Assembly: GCF_006335115.1 (NCBI RefSeq)
Contig: NZ_VDMJ01000040.1
Location: forward strand, 1-43,139
DNA from: Streptomyces sp. NP160
GTDB lineage: Bacteria > Actinomycetota > Actinomycetes > Actinomycetales > Quadrisphaeraceae
Reading direction: 5' to 3'
Length of the DNA: 43,139 bases
Shown here piece after piece: positions 26,826 through 34,025 of the stretch. The notes below the pieces were generated by a model that was not told the DNA's origin, did no database searches, and worked only from the letters and a program-made list of their open reading frames with translations. The position numbers were made by a program, and so were the translations under genes. Position 1 is the first letter of the stretch. The number at the start of each line of letters is the position of its first letter.

Positions 26826-27450
26826 CCTCCAGCACGCGGAACCCCTTGCGGGAGCCGGAGCGCTCGGCGGTCCAGCCGTGCTGCTCGCCCTGCTCGCCGA
26901 TCCAGCGCTGCAGCGAGTCGGCGCCGAGGTCCTTGGCCACCACCAGGTGCGCGCTGCCGCCCGGCGCCAGCCGCGGCAGCCAGTGCAGCAGCAGCGCGTG
27001 CAGCGCCGGCTTGCCGATGCGGATCGGCGGGTTGGACCAGATCGCGGCGAAGCGGGCTTCGTCGTCGACCTCCTCGGGGGCTGCGGTGCGCACCCCGCGC
27101 AGGCCCAGGGACGCGGCGTTGGCGGCGGTGAGGTCGCGGGCGCGCTCGTTGACGTCCACCGCCCACACGCGGCGGGTGGCGGGCTCGGGCGACCTCATCG
27201 CCAGGGTGAGCGCCACCGGTCCCCAGCCGCAGCCCAGGTCGAGCAGGTCGCCGTCCGCGGGCGGGTCGCCCACGAGGTCCAGCAGGACGGCGGTGCCGAG
27301 GTCGAGGCGGTGCCCGCTGAACACCGACGGCGCCGTGACCAGCTCCAGCTCGCGCCCGTCGAGGTGGACCCGCAGCGGCCGGCGCTCGTCGGCGCTGGCG
27401 GGGGAGGCGCTGAAGTAGTGCTCCGGCGGCTGGTCGGGCTCGTCACGCAC
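26809..27450 (-). CDS. class I SAM-dependent methyltransferase (RsmC/MTS-like)
   Basis: A 213-residue single-domain methyltransferase. The N-terminal EHYFSASPAS is typical of the RsmC-like group. The SAM site is LLDLGCGWGPVAL, and the motif IV SNPPIRIGK matches the N-P-P-(F/I)-x-x-G signature of enzymes that methylate exocyclic amino groups of bases such as 16S rRNA guanine. The C-terminal KGFRVLEVRRS resembles the family end. The GTG start follows a TAGCCT box by 6 nt. Full-length E. coli RsmC has an additional N-terminal domain, absent here as usual in actinobacteria. The exact target is unknown. Confidence 0.88.
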   Translation of the reverse strand: MRDEPDQPPEHYFSASPASADERRPLRVHLDGRELELVTAPSVFSGHRLDLGTAVLLDLVGDPPADGDLLDLGCGWGPVALTLAMRSPEPATRRVWAVDVNERARDLTAANAASLGLRGVRTAAPEEVDDEARFAAIWSNPPIRIGKPALHALLLHWLPRLAPGGSAHLVVAKDLGADSLQRWIGEQGEQHGWTAERSGSRKGFRVLEVRRSG

Positions 27451-27456
27451 TGCGGG

Positions 27457-27462
27457 AGGCTA
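27457..27462 (-). promoter_or_regulatory. -10 hexamer TAGCCT for the methyltransferase gene
   Basis: TAGCCT on the minus strand ends 6 nt before the GTG at 27450, consistent with a leaderless mRNA. Confidence 0.5.
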
Positions 27463-27522
27463 TCCGTGAGCTCGAGGGGCGGAAACACCGTCGACGTCCC
27501 GGGCGTTGTGAGGAACAGTGGG

Positions 27523-27543
27523 CGGCTCGCAGTCAGCGAGCCG
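27523..27543 (+). promoter_or_regulatory. 8-bp hairpin in the hflX leader
   Basis: CGGCTCGC (27523-27530) and GCGAGCCG (27536-27543) form a perfect stem with a 5-nt loop, ending about 6 nt before the AGGAGG ribosome site of hflX. It could modulate ribosome access or act as an attenuator; no T-run follows. Confidence 0.45.
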
Positions 27544-27560
27544 CACGACGCAGGAGGCGC

Positions 27561-29054
27561 ATGACCACCACGGCCCAGTCCACGACCCGTACCGCTGACG
27601 ACGCCGTCAGCCGCATCCTGGCCCGCCACGGCGGCGCGGTCCCGGCAGCGGTGGCGGACGGCGGACGGGACTACGACGGCGAGCAGTACGACCTCGAGGA
27701 GCGCAACGCGCTGCGACGGGTCGGTGGCCTCGCCAGCGAGCTGTCCACCGAGCTCACCGACGTCACCGAGGTCGAGTACCGCCAGCTCCGCCTGGAGCGC
27801 GTGGTGCTGGCCGGCGTGTGGTCGAGCGCGACCGCGTCCGCGGAGGACGCCGAGAACTCCCTGCGGGAGCTCGCCGCGCTGGCCGAGACCGCCGGCTCGA
27901 CCGTCCTCGACGGCGTGCTGCAGCGGCGCGACACCCCCGACCCGGGCACCTGGCTCGGCTCGGGCAAGGCGAACGAGCTCAAGGGCGTCGTCTCCGCCGC
28001 CGGCGCCGACACGGTGATCGCCGACGGCGAGCTGTCGCCGTCCCAGCGCCGCGCGCTGGAGGACATCGTCAAGGTCAAGGTCATCGACAGGACCGCCCTG
28101 ATCCTCGACATCTTCGCCCAGCACGCGAAGTCCAAGGAGGGCAAGGCCCAGGTCGAGCTGGCGCAGCTGGAGTACCTGCTCCCGCGCCTGCGCGGCTGGG
28201 GCGAGTCGATGTCCCGCCAGGCCGGTGGCCGCGTCGCCGGCGGTGAGGGCATCGGCTCCCGCGGACCCGGTGAGACCAAGATCGAGCTCGACCGGCGCCG
28301 CATCCGCACCCGGATGGCCAAGCTGCGCCGCGAGATCAAGGAGATGCGGCCCGCCCGCGAGACGCGGCGCCAGTCGCGCCGCCGCGGGGCCGTGCCCAGC
28401 GTCGTCATCGCCGGGTACACCAACGCCGGCAAGTCCTCGCTGCTCAACCGCCTCACGGGGGCGGGCGTGCTCGTGGAGGACGCGCTGTTCGCCACGCTGG
28501 ACCCGACGGTGCGCCGCTCGCAGACGCCCGACGGGCGCACGATGACGCTGTCGGACACGGTCGGCTTCGTCCGTTCGCTGCCCACGCAGCTGGTGGAGGC
28601 GTTCCGCTCCACGCTGGAGGAGGTCGGCGAGGCCGACGTCCTGCTGCACGTGGTCGACGCCTCCCACCCCGACCCGGAGGGGCAGATCTCCGCGGTGCGC
28701 GACGTGCTGGCCGAGGTCGGCACGCACGGCGGGGACGGGCCCGTGGAGGTCGTCGTCCTCAACAAGTGCGACCAGGCCGACCCGGAGGTCGTCTCGCGGC
28801 TGCTGCGCCGCGAGCGCGGCTCGGTGGTCGTCTCGGCGCGCACGGGCGAGGGCCTGGAGGCGCTGCGCGAGCGCATCGGCGAGGTGCTCCCGCACCCGGA
28901 GGTGCTGGTCGACGTGGTGGTGCCCTACTCCAGGGGCGACCTGGTCTCGCGCGTGCACTCCACCGGCGAGGTGCTCTCCACCGAGCACACCGAGACCGGC
29001 ACGCGCGTCCGCGCGCGGGTCGCCCCCGACCTCGCCGCGGAGCTCACCGCCTGA
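27561..29054 (+). CDS. hflX: ribosome-splitting GTPase HflX
   Basis: A 497-residue GTPase that binds the 50S subunit and splits stalled ribosomes during heat or antibiotic stress. The N-terminal HflX domain includes TWLGSGKANELK and the helical AQLEYLLPRLRGWG with the Gly-rich loop GEGIGSRGPGETK. G-domain motifs: G1 GYTNAGKSS, G2 ATLDPT, G3 SDTVGFV, G4 NKCD, G5 SARTGEG. An AGGAGG site lies 5 nt before the ATG, preceded by a hairpin. The protein has a normal actinobacterial length. It converges with the DUF559 pseudogene across a 26-bp perfect inverted repeat. Confidence 0.97.
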   Translation: MTTTAQSTTRTADDAVSRILARHGGAVPAAVADGGRDYDGEQYDLEERNALRRVGGLASELSTELTDVTEVEYRQLRLERVVLAGVWSSATASAEDAENSLRELAALAETAGSTVLDGVLQRRDTPDPGTWLGSGKANELKGVVSAAGADTVIADGELSPSQRRALEDIVKVKVIDRTALILDIFAQHAKSKEGKAQVELAQLEYLLPRLRGWGESMSRQAGGRVAGGEGIGSRGPGETKIELDRRRIRTRMAKLRREIKEMRPARETRRQSRRRGAVPSVVIAGYTNAGKSSLLNRLTGAGVLVEDALFATLDPTVRRSQTPDGRTMTLSDTVGFVRSLPTQLVEAFRSTLEEVGEADVLLHVVDASHPDPEGQISAVRDVLAEVGTHGGDGPVEVVVLNKCDQADPEVVSRLLRRERGSVVVSARTGEGLEALRERIGEVLPHPEVLVDVVVPYSRGDLVSRVHSTGEVLSTEHTETGTRVRARVAPDLAAELTA

Positions 29055-29073
29055 CCCCCAGCAGGTGAGGCGA

Positions 29074-29130
29074 CGAGTGCGGAGTCCAGGGTCAGGATCA
29101 CGACGATCCTGACCCTGGACTCCGCACTCG
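29074..29130. repeat. 57-nt palindromic element, copy 1 (26-bp perfect arms)
   Basis: Two perfect 26-bp arms (29074-29099 and 29105-29130), starting CGAGTGCGGAGTCC and ending GGACTCCGCACTCG, surround a 5-nt loop. It lies between hflX and the convergent DUF559 pseudogene, 7 bp from the pseudogene's stop. It could terminate transcription from both sides, but a homologous copy at 30152-30208 lies in a divergent gap where no terminator is needed. Confidence 0.85.
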
Positions 29131-29137
29131 CGGCAGT

Positions 29138-30095
29138 TCAGCGACCAGTGAGCGCGCGGCGGACCCGGTCCACGGTCTCCTCACGAGCCCACGGTCGGTG
29201 CCGGTCCAGGCTCCCGCCGACCAGGACGACGACCGTCCAGCCGGCCTCGCGCAGCCGCGTCCGCTTGTCCTCGTCGTGGCGCCACTGGTCCTGGCCCTTG
29301 AGGCGGTGGACGTCCCCGTCGTACTCGACGATGACGCGCTGCTCGAACCAGACCATGTCGACCTGCCACAGCCGACCGGTGGCGTCCGGCACCCACCGTC
29401 CGCACTCCGGTTCCGGCAGCCCCGAGCTCACGAACAGCAGGCGCGCCTCGGTCTCCATGGGGGAGTCGACCTGGTGGCGCACGTCTGCGAGGACGAGTCG
29501 CAGCTGCCGCGCGCCGCGGCAGCCGCTGCGCAGGTCCACCGCGACCTGCATCTCCTCGTGCGACGCGTGATGGCGTCGGACGGCGTCGCCGAGAGCCACC
29601 CCGTCGACGTGGGGCAGGCCGGGTGCTAGGTCGCACCAGGCGCTCACCGGGTCCTGCAGCCGCAGCCCGTCCCACGCCGGCAGGAGCGCCGAGGCGTCCC
29701 CGCCCGTGGTGAGGACGAGCCCGTCGTGCTGCCGCACGCGGCCGACGCTCACGCCGCGGACCTCGGGGCGCACGACACCCGCCGGGACCCGCGCCTGGAG
29801 GAGCCCGCCGACGGGCTCAGGGCGCCCCCAGGGCGTCGGCAGCCCGAGCAGGCGCACCGCGGTCCACTCCGAGAACCCAGCGGAGGGCGGCAGAGCCAGG
29901 CGCGCGGCAGCCACATCCAGTGCCAGCCCGGGTGCGAGGCCCGGGTGCGAGGCCCGGTGGCACCCGCACGCCGCGGTGCGGGGTGGTGAAGCGCGGTGGA
30001 CGCAGCACGTCGGCCGTGGGTCCCATCTCGCGCGCCTCGGCCACGCTGAAGGGGCGACGCAGCAGCTCGGGTGGGACGTCGGCTCGGCGCGGCAC
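29138..30095 (-). pseudogene. DUF559 (Vsr-like endonuclease fold) protein, frameshifted
   Basis: The two halves are in different frames. The N-terminal half (from GTG at 30095) reads PELLRRPFSVAEAREMG and later FTTPHRGVRVPPGLAPG, the usual start of the actinobacterial DUF559 proteins. The second half reads LALPPSAGFSEWTAVRLLGL and carries the nuclease-like domain VIVEYDGDVHR...DKRTRLREAGWTVVVL. A 13-bp direct duplication at 29926-29951 separates them. Removing one copy joins the halves in one frame of about 314 codons, so this is a recent knockout, unless it is a sequencing error. The DUF559 fold resembles very-short-patch-repair endonucleases; its role in these paralogous genes is not known. 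Confidence 0.85.
29926..29951. repeat. 13-bp tandem duplication that breaks the DUF559 reading frame
   Basis: GCCCGGGTGCGAG occurs twice head-to-tail (29926-29938 and 29939-29951). Because 13 is not a multiple of 3, the duplication shifts the frame; deletion of one copy restores a continuous protein with the family's expected sequence on both sides. Confidence 0.9.
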
Positions 30096-30151
30096 CGCAT
30101 CACCGTGCCGCGCGAGGGCTCCTTCCTGCTGTCGTCGTCCACAGGCGTCCG

Positions 30152-30208
30152 CGAGGGCGGAGTCCGGGGCCAGGAAGTGCTCGATGGTGACCTCGGACTC
30201 CGCTCTCG
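30152..30208. repeat. 57-nt palindromic element, copy 2
   Basis: This element has the same length as copy 1 at 29074 and matches it at 43 of 57 positions. Outer arms CGAGGGCGGAGTCC and GGACTCCGCTCTCG are near-perfect partners, while the centre has lost pairing. Pairing extends outward to about 30142 and 30217 with one bulge. It lies 56 bp upstream of the DUF559 start and 66 bp upstream of dinG, in a divergent gap. Confidence 0.8.
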
Positions 30209-30262
30209 GGGCGCCTGGAGGGGGGCTGTGGACGAACGCGGCCGCCGGTCGGTGGCGCTGCG

Positions 30263-30268
30263 TAGGGT
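30263..30268 (+). promoter_or_regulatory. -10 hexamer TAGGGT for dinG
   Basis: TAGGGT ends 6 nt before the dinG GTG at 30275, consistent with leaderless transcription. Confidence 0.5.
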
Positions 30269-30274
30269 GGCTCG

Positions 30275-32374
30275 GTGCCGAAGCCCAGCCGCGGAGCCGA
30301 CCCCTCCGACCTCCTCGACGCCGCCGTCGCGGCGCTGGGCGGGGCCCCGCGCGAGGGGCAGCAGAAGATGGTCGCCGCCGTCTCCCAGGCGGTCCGCTCG
30401 GGTCGCCACCTCCTCGTGCAGGCCGGGACGGGCACCGGCAAGTCGCTGGGCTACCTGGTGCCGCTGGCCGCGCACGCCGCCGAGACGGGCACCCCGGGCG
30501 TGGTCTCCACGGCGACGCTGGCGCTGCAGGCGCAGGTGGTCGACCGGGACCTGCCCCGGCTGTCCCAGGCGCTGCGCCCGCTGCTGGGCCGGGAGCTGAC
30601 GTGGCAGACCGTCAAGGGCCGCGCCCACTACGTGTGCCGGCAGAAGCTGGTGGGGGGCTTCCCCGAGGACGAGCCGGAGGCGCTGCCCGGCATGGAGCTG
30701 GTCGGCGGGGCCGAGCGCGCCACGGACCGTCGCCCCGCCGCGAGCTCGGCCACCAGCCAGCTCGGCCGGGAGGTCGCCAGGCTGCACCGCTGGGCGCAGG
30801 ACACCGAGACCGGAGACCGCGACGAGCTGGTCCCCGGCGTCTCCGAGCGCGCCTGGCGCCAGGTCTCGGTGAGCTCGCGCGAGTGCCTCGGCGCCACCCG
30901 CTGCCCCATGGCGGAGGAGTGCCACGTCGAGCTGGCGCGGGCGCGGGCCAAGGAGGTGGACGTGGTCGTCACCAACCACGCGCTGCTGGCCATCGACGCC
31001 GTCGAGGACGTGCAGCTGCTGCCCGAGCACGACGTCGTCGTCATCGACGAGGCCCACGAGCTGGTCGACCGGGTCACCTCGGTGGCCACGGGGTCGCTGT
31101 CGGCCTCGGCGGTGGCCCAGGCCGCGACCACCGCGCGCCGCCAGGGCGGTCTCGACCCCACGTCGGCTGAGCGGCTGCGCGTCGCCTCCGACGACCTCGG
31201 CGCCGTGCTCGAGGAGGCCCCCGTCGGCAGGTACGCGCGGGGCCTGCCCGAGGGCGTGCGCCTGGCCGTGGCGGGCGTGCGCGACGCCGCCCGCGAGGCC
31301 CTGTCGGGCCTCAAGGGCGAGGGGGGCCAGAAGGACGACGACGGCGAAGCGGCGGCCGGCAAGCAGGTCGCCCGCGCCGCGCTGAGCGAGGTCTTCGACG
31401 TGGCCGAGCGGCTCGTCGAGGTGGGCCCCGCGGGAGACGCGCCCGGTGAGGACGTCGCGTGGCTCGAGGCCCCCGGCGCCTGGCGCCGTGACGAGGAGCC
31501 GCGGCCGCGCGTGCTGCACGTGGCGCCGCTGAGCGTGGCGATGACGCTGCGCGAGCACCTCTTCGGCGGCTCCACGGTGGTGCTGACCTCGGCCACGCTG
31601 ACGCCGGGCGGGTCCTTCGACGCCGCCGCCGGCGCGCTGGGCCTGCAGGGAGCGGGGGCGCCGCAGTGGACCGCGCTCGACGTCGGCAGCCCGTTCGACC
31701 ACGCCAAGCAGGGGATCCTCTACGTGGCCGAGCACCTGCCCCAGCCCGGCCGCGAGGGCCCGGTGCCGGAGGTGCTGGAGGAGGTCGAGCGACTGGTCAT
31801 CGCCGCCGGCGGCCGGGCTCTGGGGCTGTTCTCCTCCCGCCGCGCCGCCGAGGCCGCCGCGGAGGCCCTCGGCGACCGGCTCGCCCAGCACGGCATCTCC
31901 GTGCTCTGCCAGGGCGACGACACCGTGCCCAACCTCGTCCGCGAGTTCGCCGAGGACCCGCGCACCTGCCTGTTCGGCACGCTGACGCTGTGGCAGGGCG
32001 TGGACGTGCCGGGCCCGAGCTGCCAGCTGGTCATCCTCGACCGGATCCCGTTCCCCCGCCCGGACGACCCGCTGGCCTCGGCCCGCGCCGAGGCGGCCGA
32101 CCGCGCCGGGGGCAACGGGTTCATGGCCGTCTCCGCCACCCACGCGGCGCTCCTGCTCGCGCAGGGCGCCGGGCGGCTGCTGCGCAGCACCTCCGACCGC
32201 GGCGTGGTGGCGCTGCTCGACCCGCGGCTGGCCACCAAGCGGTACGGCTCCTTCCTGCGGGCGAGCCTGCCGCCGCTGTGGCCGACCACCGACACCGAGG
32301 TGGTGCTGGGCGCGCTGCGACGCCTGGACGCCGCGGCCACTGATCAAGAGGCGAGGGTCACCGAGCCTGCTTAG
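30275..32374 (+). CDS. dinG: DinG-family ATP-dependent DNA helicase
   Basis: A 699-residue XPD/DinG-like superfamily 2 helicase for damaged or structured DNA. Walker A is GTGTGKS (51-57) and the DEAH box is VIDEAHELVDRV. An iron-sulfur cluster site is likely: C121 in HYVCRQK and three more Cys in SRECLGATRCPMAEECH. The C-terminal half has the VVLTSATLTPGG and GTLTLWQGVDVPG motifs, and ends QGAGRLLRSTSDRGVVALLD. No SOS box was found upstream. The TAG stop forms the -10 hexamer of the following OsmC gene. Confidence 0.93.
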   Translation: MPKPSRGADPSDLLDAAVAALGGAPREGQQKMVAAVSQAVRSGRHLLVQAGTGTGKSLGYLVPLAAHAAETGTPGVVSTATLALQAQVVDRDLPRLSQALRPLLGRELTWQTVKGRAHYVCRQKLVGGFPEDEPEALPGMELVGGAERATDRRPAASSATSQLGREVARLHRWAQDTETGDRDELVPGVSERAWRQVSVSSRECLGATRCPMAEECHVELARARAKEVDVVVTNHALLAIDAVEDVQLLPEHDVVVIDEAHELVDRVTSVATGSLSASAVAQAATTARRQGGLDPTSAERLRVASDDLGAVLEEAPVGRYARGLPEGVRLAVAGVRDAAREALSGLKGEGGQKDDDGEAAAGKQVARAALSEVFDVAERLVEVGPAGDAPGEDVAWLEAPGAWRRDEEPRPRVLHVAPLSVAMTLREHLFGGSTVVLTSATLTPGGSFDAAAGALGLQGAGAPQWTALDVGSPFDHAKQGILYVAEHLPQPGREGPVPEVLEEVERLVIAAGGRALGLFSSRRAAEAAAEALGDRLAQHGISVLCQGDDTVPNLVREFAEDPRTCLFGTLTLWQGVDVPGPSCQLVILDRIPFPRPDDPLASARAEAADRAGGNGFMAVSATHAALLLAQGAGRLLRSTSDRGVVALLDPRLATKRYGSFLRASLPPLWPTTDTEVVLGALRRLDAAATDQEARVTEPA

Positions 32375-32377
32375 CGT
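32372..32377 (+). promoter_or_regulatory. -10 hexamer TAGCGT for the OsmC-family gene
   Basis: TAGCGT ends 6 nt before the ATG at 32384 and starts with the TAG stop codon of dinG. Confidence 0.5.
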
Positions 32378-32383
32378 GATCGC

Positions 32384-32794
32384 ATGACCTCCCAGAGCAG
32401 CGAGACCACCGTCCAGGACGCCACGGCCACCGCCGTGGCCGGCAGCGTGAAGACCTCCGACGGCGTCCTGGAGGCGGCCACGCAGCTGGCCGGTGAGTCC
32501 GCCGGTGACCGCACCACCCCCGAGCACCTCATGGCCGCCGCCACCGCCGCGTGCCTGCAGCAGTCGATCGGCATCGCCGCCTCCACCCAGGACGTCGACG
32601 CCAGCGACGCGCAGGTCACTGCGCACGTGGTCCTGACCACGGCGGAGGAGGCCGGCTACACCTCCCACATCACCCTGGAGGTCAGCGGTCTCGCCGACGA
32701 CGTCGCCGAGCGCGTGCTGGAGCAGGCCCAGCAGATCTGCCCGTTCACCAAGGCCCTGGCGGGCTCCGACCTCACCGTGAAGCTGGCCGCCTGA
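32384..32794 (+). CDS. OsmC/Ohr-family peroxidase
   Basis: A 136-residue protein of the Ohr/OsmC family, which reduces organic hydroperoxides through a cysteine pair. The reactive Cys lies in TPEHLMAAATAACLQQSI (C57), matching the N-P-E-x-L-x-A---A-C pattern with Thr in place of Asn, and the second Cys in QQICPFTKA (C119). Both needed cysteines are kept and the length is normal. The likely role is cytosolic peroxide defence. No OhrR regulator is adjacent. Confidence 0.9.
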   Translation: MTSQSSETTVQDATATAVAGSVKTSDGVLEAATQLAGESAGDRTTPEHLMAAATAACLQQSIGIAASTQDVDASDAQVTAHVVLTTAEEAGYTSHITLEVSGLADDVAERVLEQAQQICPFTKALAGSDLTVKLAA

Positions 32795-32818
32795 CAGGAT
32801 CCGGCACGTGAGTCAGGC

Positions 32819-33985
32819 ATGAGCCAGCACTGGGACCTGGTCGTCGTCGGGGCCGGGCCGGCCGGCTCGGCGGCCGCCCTGGGCGCGCTGCACCAGCGCG
32901 CGGACGCGCGGGTCCTGCTGCTGGACCGTGCCGACTTCCCTCGCGACAAGGTCTGCGGCGACGGGGTGGCTCCGCACGCCTTGGACGTCCTGGAGACCGT
33001 CGGCGTCACCGGCCTGCTCGACGACTGGCCGGTGGCGCCGCGCCTGCGCATCTCCGTGGTCGGCGCCCCCGGGGTGCCGGTGGTCGAGCAGGCCATGGCG
33101 CGGCCGGCGCAGGTGGTGCCGCGCGCGGTCCTGGACGAGCGGATCCTGCGGGCCGCCCTGGACCGCGGCGCGGTGCTGCGCCGGGCCCGGGTGCGTGACG
33201 TGCTGCAGGACGGCGCGGGCGTCGGCGTCGTCCTGTCCGACGGTGAGGTGGTGCGCGGGCGCGTCGTGGTGGGTGCCGACGGCGCCCACTCGGAGGTGCG
33301 GCGGGCCCTGGGCCCGGCGGCCGTGCCCCCGCAGAAGCGGGGGACGACGGCGATCGCGGTGCGGGCGTACGCGCCCGTGCTGCCGCAGCACGACGGCGTG
33401 CAGGTGCTCGCGTTCTCGCAGGACACCGACAGGCCCAGCTACGCGTGGTCCTTCCCCGTCGGCGACGGCCGGGCCAACGTGGGCTTCGGGCAGCTGGTCG
33501 ACTCGCGCTCGTCCGCGGGGGAGGCGCCCACGCGGGCCCGGCTGCTGGAGCGCCTCGAGGAGCTGCTGCCGGGGACCACGGCGGGCGCCGAGCAGGTGGC
33601 CGGGCACCCGCTGCCGCTCTCGACGGGCCGCGGCGGTGTGTGGTCGGTGGGGCGCGTGCTGCTCGTCGGCGACGCCGCCAGCCTCGTCAACCCGGTCACC
33701 GGCGAGGGCATCTACTACGCGGTGCTGTCCGGGGTGCTCGCCGGGCGAGCGGCCCTCGGCGGTGGGCGCTACGACGCGATGCTCCGCGAGGCCCTCGTCG
33801 GCCACCTGCGGCACACCGACCTCGCGGCCCGGCTGGTGCGCAGCGACCACCTCCTGCACGCGGCGCTGCGCGCGTCGGCCCGCGACGGCGGCGTCTTCGA
33901 CGACGTCGCCGACATCGGCCTGGCCCGCGGCCGCCTCACGCGCCGCGTGGTCACGGGGATGGGCCGGGCGCTGGTCGGGCGCTGA
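32819..33985 (+). CDS. geranylgeranyl reductase family FAD-dependent oxidoreductase
   Basis: A 388-residue flavoprotein. The N-terminal FAD fold is VVVGAGPAGSAAALGAL, followed by the family signature LDRADFPRDKVCGDGVAPHALD with the C-G-D-G motif, then VVGADGAHSEVRRAL, and the C-terminal RVLLVGDAASLVNPVTGEG. These enzymes reduce isoprenoid double bonds or are related halogenase-like monooxygenases. In actinobacteria one paralogue saturates menaquinone side chains, which is one candidate role. The ATG is 24 nt after the OsmC stop; a GTG 10 bases upstream is out of frame. Confidence 0.9.
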   Translation: MSQHWDLVVVGAGPAGSAAALGALHQRADARVLLLDRADFPRDKVCGDGVAPHALDVLETVGVTGLLDDWPVAPRLRISVVGAPGVPVVEQAMARPAQVVPRAVLDERILRAALDRGAVLRRARVRDVLQDGAGVGVVLSDGEVVRGRVVVGADGAHSEVRRALGPAAVPPQKRGTTAIAVRAYAPVLPQHDGVQVLAFSQDTDRPSYAWSFPVGDGRANVGFGQLVDSRSSAGEAPTRARLLERLEELLPGTTAGAEQVAGHPLPLSTGRGGVWSVGRVLLVGDAASLVNPVTGEGIYYAVLSGVLAGRAALGGGRYDAMLREALVGHLRHTDLAARLVRSDHLLHAALRASARDGGVFDDVADIGLARGRLTRRVVTGMGRALVGR

Positions 33986-34025
33986 TCGGTTGGCGCTCAC
34001 GGGTGACGTGCGCCACGGTGGCCGC

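Noticed and set aside
30209-30274. SOS box in front of dinG
   Set aside because: GACGAACGCG near 30230 resembles one half-site only; the second half GTTCGA is absent.
30100-32668. Minus-strand frame extending upstream of the DUF559 gene across dinG and the OsmC gene
   Set aside because: The part beyond 30095 is antisense to dinG and has no family features; only the 29138-29920 part is real, as the second half of the broken gene.
32808-32820. GTG at 32808 as start of the geranylgeranyl reductase
   Set aside because: It is out of frame and meets a stop within five codons; the ATG at 32819 leads directly into the FAD-binding motif.
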